Assembly (NCBI GenBank): GCA_965200835.1
Contig: OZ241390.1
Span: forward strand, 558,001 to 622,000
Direction of reading: 5' to 3'
Source of the DNA: JAPPFW01 sp965200835
GTDB lineage: Bacteria; Actinomycetota; Acidimicrobiia; Spongiisociales; Spongiisociaceae
Length of the DNA stretch: 64,000 bases
Under the pieces are notes generated by a model. The model was given only the letters and a program-made list of their open reading frames with translations, was not told the origin of the DNA and made no database searches. The position numbers were made by a program, and so were the translations under genes. The stretch's first letter is position 1; each line of letters starts with the position of its first letter. Positions 55,044-62,524 of this stretch are shown here, in pieces.

Positions 55044-56441
55044 TCATGGAGTTGCGATCGCTCGAGAACGAGAGAAGGGCATGATGATGCGGGTGACCCG
55101 CGCCACCAGGTCATCAACTCCTGCTCGGTCAGGCGCTTCGACGTTGAGGCGCAGCAACGGCTCGGTGTTGCTGGATCGGAGGTTGAACCAGCGGTCGCCC
55201 AGGTCCACTGTCAGCCCGTCCAGCCGATCCTGGGCTGAATCGGCGAACGAGGCTGCCACCGCCTCGACAGCGGCAACCGAGTCGGTGACCCTATGGTTGA
55301 CCTCGCCCGAGGCTGCATACGGTTCGTATTCCCTACGGAGAGTCGACAGGGGAACACCGGCCTCGGTCAGCACCGTGAGCAGCACCAGCATGGCCATCAT
55401 TCCGCTGTCGGCCCCGTAGGTGTTCTTGAAGTAGTAGTGGCCGGAGTGCTCGCCTCCGAAGATCGCGCCCGTCTCGGCCATCACGTCCTTGATGAAGGAG
55501 TGGCCCACCCTGGTACGTACGGGTATGCCCCCGGCAGCCTGGATGGTTTCGGTCACCGCCCGCGAGCAGATCAGGTTGTGGACGATCCGGGCGCCCGGGT
55601 AACGCCGCAGGTACCAACCCGAGATAATGGCGGTAACGGTGCTGCCCGGGAGCGGCTCGCCGGTCTCGTCGATGAACACCGCCCGATCGGCGTCCCCGTC
55701 GAAGGCCACCCCCACATCGGCATCCATCGAGTGGACCAGCCTGGTGAGATCGACCAGATTGGCCTGATCGAGCGGATCAGCAGGATGGTTGGGGAAGGTG
55801 CCATCGGGCTCCAGATAGAGGCCTTCGAGGCTGGCCGGCAACCTGGTGAACAGATCCCCCAGGACAACTCCGGCCATGCCGTTCCCCCCGTCGGCTGCTA
55901 CTCCTAGCGGCCCGATACCGGCCGGATCGACGACGGTGAGCAAATGCTCCAAGTAGGCAGGAACGCCATCGTGCCTGGTCACCCGATCGGGGAGCTGATC
56001 CGGACCAGGCGACGTCGCTCCCCGAGCCAGGTGTTGAATCTCGGCCAGACCGGTATCCGCTCCTACCGGGCGGGCACCCGGGCGGCAGAACTTGAACCCG
56101 TTGTAGGCAGCCGGGTTGTGCGAAGCGGTCACCATGGCCCCCGGTACCTGGTGGCGACCTGAGTGGAAGTAGACCACCTCGGTCGGCACCAGTCCGAGAT
56201 CCACCACCTCCACCCCTTCTGAATTGACCCCGCTCATGAACGCCCGGGCCAGGGGGGGGGAAGACAACCGGCAGTCCCGCCCCACCGCCACCACTTCTGC
56301 TCCGAAAAAGCGGGCGAAGCCTCCGCCGATCCGGGCGGCCGCCTCCGCGTCCAGTTCCCCGGTGTCGACCCTCCCCCGCACGTCATACGCCTTGAAGATG
56401 GTGTCGAAGCTGTCCACTGTCGGGGAAGATTCCCAGGTCAT
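55044..56441 (-). CDS. manB: Phosphomannomutase / phosphoglucomutase
   Basis: The 465-residue alpha-D-phosphohexomutase has the active Ser in VTASHNPAAYNGFKF, the metal loop VAFDGDADRAVFID, the sugar loop GGEHSGHYYF and the phosphate loop LRSSNTEPLLR, in the usual order. It interconverts mannose-1-P/6-P or glucose-1-P/6-P for envelope sugars. A run of nine C residues (minus strand, 56260-56252) lies in the coding region near residue 60 (SSPPLA) and could cause slippage. Confidence 0.93.
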   Translation of the reverse strand: MTWESSPTVDSFDTIFKAYDVRGRVDTGELDAEAAARIGGGFARFFGAEVVAVGRDCRLSSPPLARAFMSGVNSEGVEVVDLGLVPTEVVYFHSGRHQVPGAMVTASHNPAAYNGFKFCRPGARPVGADTGLAEIQHLARGATSPGPDQLPDRVTRHDGVPAYLEHLLTVVDPAGIGPLGVAADGGNGMAGVVLGDLFTRLPASLEGLYLEPDGTFPNHPADPLDQANLVDLTRLVHSMDADVGVAFDGDADRAVFIDETGEPLPGSTVTAIISGWYLRRYPGARIVHNLICSRAVTETIQAAGGIPVRTRVGHSFIKDVMAETGAIFGGEHSGHYYFKNTYGADSGMMAMLVLLTVLTEAGVPLSTLRREYEPYAASGEVNHRVTDSVAAVEAVAASFADSAQDRLDGLTVDLGDRWFNLRSSNTEPLLRLNVEAPDRAGVDDLVARVTRIIMPFSRSRAIATP

Positions 56442-56474
56442 AGGGCGTGGATCAAACCGGGGAAGCCCGGCAAC

Positions 56475-56843
56475 TTAGGCTGCTTGCGCTTCGTCCGCCG
56501 GAGGATCGGGGATACCGGCCTGGCCTTCAAGCCGAGCGATACGTTCCCCGTGCCCGCTCAGCTTGTCCGTGATCTTGTCAAGTTTCCCATCAACCCTATC
56601 GAAGCCCCGGTTCGTCTCAGCACGCTGTTCCGCAAACCCGGCGGCCGTCTCAACACGCTGCTGGTTGGTCTCAGAACGCTGCGCCTCCAACCCAGCAACC
56701 ATCTCAGACCTCAACTTGCTCGTCTCGGATCGAAGCTCTCGGGTGTCCTCTCGCTGGGCCTTGATGTCCGAACGGATCCACATCAACAAAGCGCTGACCA
56801 AGACGCCCACCATGGCGACCAATAGGTTAGTTTCCGGCAACAT
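56475..56843 (-). CDS. Small membrane-anchored coiled-coil protein (copy 1)
   Basis: This 122-residue protein has one N-terminal helix (LLVAMVGVLVSALLMWI), then a long heptad coiled coil (REDTRELRSETSKLRSEMVA; GFDRVDGKLDKITDKLSGHG) and an acidic/Pro tail. Its copy lies at 57044-57466 and shares LLMWIRSDIKA and the VDGKLDKI-DKLS-GERIARLE region. Similar short proteins are scattered in actinobacterial genomes without known function. Confidence 0.75.
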   Translation of the reverse strand: MLPETNLLVAMVGVLVSALLMWIRSDIKAQREDTRELRSETSKLRSEMVAGLEAQRSETNQQRVETAAGFAEQRAETNRGFDRVDGKLDKITDKLSGHGERIARLEGQAGIPDPPADEAQAA

Positions 56844-57043
56844 ATCCTACTCCCTACTGCTTATTGGAATACAACGCTAACCAACTTGATAAGGATCTTC
56901 AACCCCCCAGCTACCTGGTCAACCTCCGACAACAAGCCAAGCAGCCGCGGCCCTGGGTGCGGGCACCATTTGCCGGAGAGGGCTCGAAGCCTGCTCCGAT
57001 CCGAGCAGCCGCCGCTTCGCCAGTTCTCGTGTCAACCCCAAAA

Positions 57044-57466
57044 TTACTCGGCTTGGGTTCCGTTCGCCCCAGGATCGGGAATAGCGGCCTGATCTTCTAA
57101 CCGAGCGATGCGCTCTCCGCGCACACTCAGCTTGTCCACGATTTTGTCGAGTTTCCCATCAACCCGTTCGAAGCCCCGGTTGGTCTCAGAACGCTGTGCC
57201 GCAAACCCAGCAACCATCTCAGACCGAAACTTGTCGATCTCAGCACGCAGCGCCGCGAACCCAGCAACCATCTCAGACCGAAACTTGTCGATCTCAGCAC
57301 GCAGCGCCGCAAATCCGGCAACGATCTCAGACCGAAACTTGTCGATCTCAGCACGCAGGGCCTTGATGTCCGAACGGATCCACATCAGCAAGACAATCAT
57401 CCAGACACCCCACACACTCACCAAAAGGTCAGTTAATGTAAAAATGCTCCACACCCTTATGATCAC
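57044..57466 (-). CDS. Small membrane-anchored coiled-coil protein (copy 2)
   Basis: This 140-residue paralogue of the preceding gene carries three tandem copies of an 18-residue heptad unit (FRSEMVAGFAALRAEIDK), that is, a 54-bp DNA repeat at about 57204-57361. The N-terminal hydrophobic segment (LLVSVWGVWMIVLLMWI) and C-terminal VDGKLDKIVDKLSVRGERIA match copy 1. The first ATG gives a longer amphipathic start; the Met at MIVLLMWIRSD is an alternative. Confidence 0.75.
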   Translation of the reverse strand: MIIRVWSIFTLTDLLVSVWGVWMIVLLMWIRSDIKALRAEIDKFRSEIVAGFAALRAEIDKFRSEMVAGFAALRAEIDKFRSEMVAGFAAQRSETNRGFERVDGKLDKIVDKLSVRGERIARLEDQAAIPDPGANGTQAE

Positions 57467-57688
57467 TGAGTACAGATGTTAAGTGATATCGACAGTAATC
57501 GTCAAGCATCCTAGCTACCTGATCGACCTCCGACAACAGGCTAGGCTACCTCGGGCCGCAAGCGGGCGCCGACTGTTGAAGGTATGCGGTAGCTCTGGCG
57601 GCCACACCAGCACGAGTGCCGAACTGGTGACAGCGACTGCGGAACCCGTTCCCCGGTCCCAATCTACACTGCCCACCGCACGAGCCCT

Positions 57689-58396
57689 ATGAACGAACCG
57701 ATCCTGACCATCATCATCCCGATCCACAACGAGTCGGACTTCATGGGCCCGGCCCTGGACGACCTACGGCAGCAGGTCGACTCCGTCTCGAGCGACTACC
57801 GGATCATCCTGGTCGAGAACGGTTCCACCGACGATACCCATGCCCAGGCGCTGGAGCAGGCTGCATCGGACGCCCGGCTCCGGGTGGTGAGCCTGGAGGC
57901 CGCCAACTACGGGCTAGCCATCCGAGCCGGAATGGAGGCGGCCGGTCGCCAGGGCTGGCTGGTGGTGTTCGATATCGACTACTACTCGGGCCGGTTCGTC
58001 AAATCGGTGATCGGCCTGGCGCCACACAACGATGTGGTTATCGGATCCAAGCGAGCCCCCGGCTCGGAGGACCTCCGCCCACCGATCCGCCGGCTGGCCA
58101 CCAGGGTCTTCAACCTGCTCCTGCGAGTGTTGGTCGGCTCGAACTTGACCGACACCCATGGCATGAAAGCCATCCGGGCTTCGGTTGCCCAGGACCTAAT
58201 CCCGGTGGTGCAATCCACCGAGGATCTGTTCGACACCGAGCTGGTGCTGCGTGCCGAACGTACCGGCTACCGGGTAACGGAGGTTCCGGTGGTGGTAGAG
58301 GAAGTGAGAGAGGCCCGCTCGTCACTCCTCCGCCGGGTGCCCCGTACCGTCCTCGGAGTCTTCCGGCTCCGCCGCCGCCTGAAAACGACGCCGTAA
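57689..58396 (+). CDS. Family 2 glycosyltransferase (polyprenyl-phosphate sugar transferase-like)
   Basis: The 235-residue protein starts LTIIIPIHNESDFMGPALDD and has VENGSTDDTHAQALEQA (nucleotide-sugar Asp), AIRAGMEAAGRQGWLVVFDIDYY (the metal-binding DxD-like DID) and ELVLRAERTGYRVTEVPV. This is the GT-A fold of the dolichyl-phosphate mannosyl/glucosyltransferase group, without C-terminal helices. It probably transfers a sugar to a lipid carrier. Its last 75 bp overlap the 3' end of the gene on the other strand. Confidence 0.88.
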   Translation: MNEPILTIIIPIHNESDFMGPALDDLRQQVDSVSSDYRIILVENGSTDDTHAQALEQAASDARLRVVSLEAANYGLAIRAGMEAAGRQGWLVVFDIDYYSGRFVKSVIGLAPHNDVVIGSKRAPGSEDLRPPIRRLATRVFNLLLRVLVGSNLTDTHGMKAIRASVAQDLIPVVQSTEDLFDTELVLRAERTGYRVTEVPVVVEEVREARSSLLRRVPRTVLGVFRLRRRLKTTP

Positions 58397-60859
58397 CCTC
58401 ACCACTGCCCACCCGACCGGCAGGATGACCAACCCGCCCAAGGTCAGAACCCCTCCCACGTCCTCCACCCAGGTGTCCTCGAACCGGAGCTCGACCCTCT
58501 CCTCGGTGGGGACCACCACCATGAAGGCCGGCGCCGCCCGCCATGGTCCTGCCGCCCCATAAGCCTTCCAGTTGGGAAAGTAGGAGACCTTCACCAGGTG
58601 GGGCAACCCGATGGCCGTGGTGCGAAACGATATCCGGTGGTCCTCGAGCAGGACATCCGAAACCCTCCCGCCGGCCGGTAGCGCCACCGAGGTGCCCTCC
58701 ATCTCGGTGGTGATGCGTTCCCAGTCCGGCGGCCCACCGGCCACGATCCATTGGTCCAGCATGCCGAGGTCGTCGTACCAGTCGAGGGCCACCTCCACGA
58801 AGTCCGGCTCGGTGCTCGGCCTGACGATGCCCCCGAGCGTCCCGAACAGCCGAGCGGGCGGCTCTTCGAACACCCACGGGCGATTGACCGCCACGTCGAC
58901 CAACGAGCTCTCGGGCAGGGCATAGATGGTGAACGGGGGCGATTCCGCCAACCTCAGGAAGGAAGGATGTCCCTCAGCCTTGGCCGTGGCTGTCTCGGTA
59001 AAGGCCACGTAGTAGGCCACATCGAACAGCTTCATATGCTCGACCCCGCGGTCGAAGTCCCCTGTGTGATAGCGAAGTCCGGGGATGGGGTTGGAGGGCT
59101 TGGAACTCAGCTCGGCGGCGTTGAGGAAATGAAACGGAGTGGTTACCGAAGACTCGAAGTAGAGGCCCTCCATAGAGGGATGGGTTCCCTCGGTCCAGTA
59201 GGGGAACAGCATCGGTGACATCGGGGTGCCATAGGAGTTCAGGTCGCTGTTGGCTTCCCACTGGACCCGACCGGGAGGCAGGGCGGCCACGGTAGCCATG
59301 ACATCCCGGTACTCCGGCCACTTGTCCTTGCCCTCGTATCCCTGATAGTTCCACCTGGCCCAGGCGCTCACATAGTTCTCGCCGACCATGGCTCCGTAGA
59401 GCGGGGTGCCGATGAATAGGACCACCGCCACGACCGGGATGGTCACCCCCGTCCTCGGCTTTCCCCGGCGCCTCACCAGCCAGACCAGCAGGAGGGCCAC
59501 CAAGCCAAGCAGCAGATCGACCCCGCTCAGCCGGGTGATGATCCAGTCGAGGCCGGCAGCACCCGAGCCGCCGGTCGCTCCGGGATCGAAGAGCGGCGTG
59601 CCCAGGTCACGTCCGAACATGAGCGCCAGCGCGAGGAGACCCACCCCGGCGTTGACCCACCCCAGTGGTATCCGATCGGGTAACGCCCGCACGGCCCGAC
59701 CCACCAGCAACCCGATCGCAATGCCCGCAAACAGGTAGAGGCCGAAGAACCAGTGGGGAAGGACGCGGCCGTTCCAGAGTTTGGCGCCCTGGCTCAGCAG
59801 GAAGTAGGCGGGCACGGGAAGGAGGGTCAGAGCGGCAAGGGGCACGGCCCGGCTGGTCATTCGCAAGGCGACCACCATCCCGACCACACCGAGGAGAGCT
59901 ACCGGCCAGAGCTCCACCGGGAACAGCTCATCGAGTCCCGCCAGGGGTTGCCAGTTCATGTCGGTGGTGTGGCGCAGGCGAACCACCAGGGGAAGCGCCC
60001 AGAAGGCCGCTAGCACGAAGCCCATCAGCCAGGTTCCCGCCACAATCCCGAACAGCCAACCTCGGCGGCGCACCGGAGGCTCGGAGTCGGGATGGCCAAC
60101 CGACCGATCCCCCGACAGCCTCCACCATCGCGAGCGGGCGACCAGCACGAAGAGCGAGGCGACCACCACCCCGATGGTGGGAATCACGTGACACAGAGCG
60201 GTTAAGGCCAGAGCGACTGCCGCCCGGACGAAGTACTTGGGGGCGTGATCATCGTAGACCGCCCTCAAGAGATATCCGAGATACACCAGCGCGAAGGCGA
60301 ACGACCACGAGTAGGAGAACTCGCCCGCCAGGCTCGAGGCGATGGTGCCGCCGAAGATGTTGGGGGTGGGCGTTTCCATGAAGGCATACGCCCCTCCGGC
60401 GGCCGCAGCCATGGCAGCGACCGGGCGAGCGAAGCCCATCGAACGGACCAGGAGGTAGGCAGCCGGGGCCAGGGCAACCAGGCCCAGGACCGACACCAGC
60501 TTGAACGCTACCCCGTAGGGAAGCAACAGGTCGAGGCCCACGATCACCAGCGACGGGAGCGGGAAGTAGAAGTAGAAGATGGGAAAGCCCGCGAACCAGT
60601 AGTTCGACCACCCGATGATCCGCCCGCCGGGCAGCAAGACATCCCTCAGGTAGGCGGGACCCAGCACATGGGCCCCCATGTCCCCACCGGTCGGCGTAGT
60701 GGCTACCACAAGGAGATGGGGAGCCATGGCTAACAGGGTGGCCGCCGACACGATCGTCACGGCTATGGCTGATGACCTGGCCGTCCAGACCCTCCGCGGC
60801 TCGTCGGCTGCCGGATCGGTGGAGTGAGCCTTTCCGGTCGAGGGAACTCCCATACTCAC
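58322..60859 (-). CDS. Large polytopic membrane protein, probable envelope glycosyltransferase-like (GT-C layout)
   Basis: The 845-residue protein has about 13 transmembrane helices in its first 500 residues and a long extracytoplasmic C-terminal domain before a last helix (LTLGGLVILPVGWAVVRLRRR). The first loop contains TPTGGDMGAHVLGPAYLRD, whose Asp resembles the catalytic acidic residue of lipid-carrier-dependent glycosyltransferases (inference). It resembles actinobacterial '6-pyruvoyl-tetrahydropterin synthase-related' membrane proteins. Start MSMGVPSTG or the second Met. Its stop lies within the converging GT2 gene. Confidence 0.75.
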   Translation of the reverse strand: MSMGVPSTGKAHSTDPAADEPRRVWTARSSAIAVTIVSAATLLAMAPHLLVVATTPTGGDMGAHVLGPAYLRDVLLPGGRIIGWSNYWFAGFPIFYFYFPLPSLVIVGLDLLLPYGVAFKLVSVLGLVALAPAAYLLVRSMGFARPVAAMAAAAGGAYAFMETPTPNIFGGTIASSLAGEFSYSWSFAFALVYLGYLLRAVYDDHAPKYFVRAAVALALTALCHVIPTIGVVVASLFVLVARSRWWRLSGDRSVGHPDSEPPVRRRGWLFGIVAGTWLMGFVLAAFWALPLVVRLRHTTDMNWQPLAGLDELFPVELWPVALLGVVGMVVALRMTSRAVPLAALTLLPVPAYFLLSQGAKLWNGRVLPHWFFGLYLFAGIAIGLLVGRAVRALPDRIPLGWVNAGVGLLALALMFGRDLGTPLFDPGATGGSGAAGLDWIITRLSGVDLLLGLVALLLVWLVRRRGKPRTGVTIPVVAVVLFIGTPLYGAMVGENYVSAWARWNYQGYEGKDKWPEYRDVMATVAALPPGRVQWEANSDLNSYGTPMSPMLFPYWTEGTHPSMEGLYFESSVTTPFHFLNAAELSSKPSNPIPGLRYHTGDFDRGVEHMKLFDVAYYVAFTETATAKAEGHPSFLRLAESPPFTIYALPESSLVDVAVNRPWVFEEPPARLFGTLGGIVRPSTEPDFVEVALDWYDDLGMLDQWIVAGGPPDWERITTEMEGTSVALPAGGRVSDVLLEDHRISFRTTAIGLPHLVKVSYFPNWKAYGAAGPWRAAPAFMVVVPTEERVELRFEDTWVEDVGGVLTLGGLVILPVGWAVVRLRRRFQAAAEPEDSEDGTGHPAEE

Positions 60860-61248
60860 ACCCGCATCCTACGCATGGCCCTGCGCAAAGCACCCCGACC
60901 GGGTACGCCCACGAAAGACCCGACCTGCCGGCCGCCGGCGTCGAGGACACAGCCGGTGGGGATCTCTGCGACCCCGAGGCGGGTAAGGGTGTCCGGATGG
61001 TCCTCCCACGTGAGCTCGGTGAAACCGGTCTCGCCCGTCTCCCTTACGTAGACAGCCCGGGCGGCGTCGCACGAGTCACACGCAGCGGCCGTGAAGAGAT
61101 AGACACCCGGACCGGTGAGGTTCCCTTCCACCTGCAGGACCGGCCCGCGCCGGCGAGGCCGCAAACGGGCCGCACCCGCCACCAGCACGGCTGCCAGCAG
61201 CACCACCAGCAGCCGGACGACCGCCCCGTCACTCAAGCGGTACTCCAC
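60856..61248 (-). CDS. Membrane-anchored thioredoxin-like protein (C-D-S-C)
   Basis: A protein of about 130 residues has one N-terminal helix (VVRLLVVLLAAVLVAGAARL), the strand GVYLFTAAACDSCDAARAVY with active site C-D-S-C, and the cis-Pro segment VAEIPTGCVLD. An extra Cys follows the cis-Pro. The start is uncertain: GTG 61248 is taken here; a TTG at 61236 is also in frame. It overlaps the DUF5719 gene's end. It would work outside the membrane, like the two selenoproteins, but with an ordinary Cys. Confidence 0.8.
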   Translation of the reverse strand: MEYRLSDGAVVRLLVVLLAAVLVAGAARLRPRRRGPVLQVEGNLTGPGVYLFTAAACDSCDAARAVYVRETGETGFTELTWEDHPDTLTRLGVAEIPTGCVLDAGGRQVGSFVGVPGRGALRRAMRRMRV

Positions 61249-62524
61249 CGGCGAACATGACTCCGCCCCGCGCCTCCGCCCACCAACCAACGCTGAACGG
61301 ACCATCACCGGTCACCAGCACCCCCGCTACCTCGGGATCGGAGATCGACACGCTCTCCAGTGCTCCGGGTGGGAGGTAGAGCGAGCCCGAGGGTCCGGCC
61401 TCGTTAGCGGTCAGCGGCGTGTAGACGACTTCGAGCTGGACCACTCCCGCGTTCAGGAAGTGAAGCCGGGCGCCGGCCTGGGGGCCCGGAAGGAGCCAGG
61501 TCGGTGAGTTGGTCGGGGTACCGGGTGTGGCGGCCATGGCGGTGGCGGATCGGGCAACCATCGTGGCTCCGAAAGGACCATCCCCGGTGACCCTGATCCC
61601 GAAGGTGGTGGCGGGTAGCTCTCCGAGCGGTACCCGTAGCTGGCCAGGGCCCTCGATGACGCCCGTCAGGGGCACTACTTGCGAGCCTGCTGCATCGAAT
61701 ACCTCCACCTGGAAGGTGACCTCCAAGGATGTCTCGTTGGACAGCGCCAGCGAGGCCGCCAGTCCTTCCACTCCGGCCACCGGAAACTCCCAACCATCAC
61801 TCGATCCGGTGCCGGGCCAGGCCGCCACATCCGCCCCCGTGTCGAGGATCATCATCGGAATGACCGCGCCCAGAACCGGACGCACGATGACCGCCAGGGA
61901 TTCCCGACCCGCCATCATCTCGTCGAAGGAAACCGACCGTGTCCGGCCGGCCGGAACCGTCACCCCCTCCAGATCCCCAGCCTCCGTGCCCAGCTCGCTG
62001 AACACCCACAGGTCCACCCTGGCATCGGCGGTGAACGGGTTGAAGAGGCGTAACGTGAGACTCTCGCCCTCCAGAGTGGAGCCCCCCGGAAGGTGCCACG
62101 CAGGAGGAATGGTCGCCAGGCACCGGTCCCCCGCCAGCAGACCTTCGCCTGATGCCACCAGGGCCACTGCTCCTTCGGCCTCCGGCAGCTCCACCAGAGC
62201 GGAACTGGTCCCGATCGGGCCGGGAATGTCCATCCTGGCTACGAGTCCTCCAGTCAGCTCGGCGGTGAGCCGGTCCTGGATCCCGGCTAGCTCCGGAAAC
62301 GAGATCTCGATCCCGGTCGGGCTGGGGGCAGCCACCATGTAACTGCTCCGGCGCTGGCCGTCCGAGGGTGCCCAGGGACAAGTGATGTACCGGGATAGCT
62401 GGGGACGGTGTTCCTCCGGCTGGGCAGTGAGGCCGAAGGTCTGGCCGGACTCCGAAGGAGCACCCAGGCGGGCACCCGCCACTATCAGAGCGACCGCCAC
62501 CAGCAGGAAGGTGATCCGGGTCAC
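61229..62524 (-). CDS. DUF5719 family secreted protein
   Basis: The 431-residue protein has an N-terminal signal or anchor (ITFLLVAVALIVAGARLGA) and repeated beta-sandwich segments (for example LRLFNPFTADARVDLWVF; LALSNETSLEVTFQVEVFDA; VSISDPEVAGVLVTGDGPF). In actinobacteria DUF5719 genes follow a large membrane glycosyltransferase, as here. Function is unknown. Its start overlaps the stop of the upstream gene. Confidence 0.8.
   Translation of the reverse strand: MTRITFLLVAVALIVAGARLGAPSESGQTFGLTAQPEEHRPQLSRYITCPWAPSDGQRRSSYMVAAPSPTGIEISFPELAGIQDRLTAELTGGLVARMDIPGPIGTSSALVELPEAEGAVALVASGEGLLAGDRCLATIPPAWHLPGGSTLEGESLTLRLFNPFTADARVDLWVFSELGTEAGDLEGVTVPAGRTRSVSFDEMMAGRESLAVIVRPVLGAVIPMMILDTGADVAAWPGTGSSDGWEFPVAGVEGLAASLALSNETSLEVTFQVEVFDAAGSQVVPLTGVIEGPGQLRVPLGELPATTFGIRVTGDGPFGATMVARSATAMAATPGTPTNSPTWLLPGPQAGARLHFLNAGVVQLEVVYTPLTANEAGPSGSLYLPPGALESVSISDPEVAGVLVTGDGPFSVGWWAEARGGVMFAGGVPLE

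Larger units (their letters stand above)
56475..57575 (-). repeat. Tandem duplication of a gene with its upstream flank
   Basis: Copy 1 (56475 to about 56990) and copy 2 (57044 to about 57575) are alike both in the coding part and in the upstream flank: the plus-strand CAGCTACCTGGTCAACCTCC (56910) and TAGCTACCTGATCGACCTCC (57511) are followed by further similar sequence. The duplicated unit is thus about 530 bp and includes the promoter region. The upstream flanks hold no gene. Confidence 0.75.
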
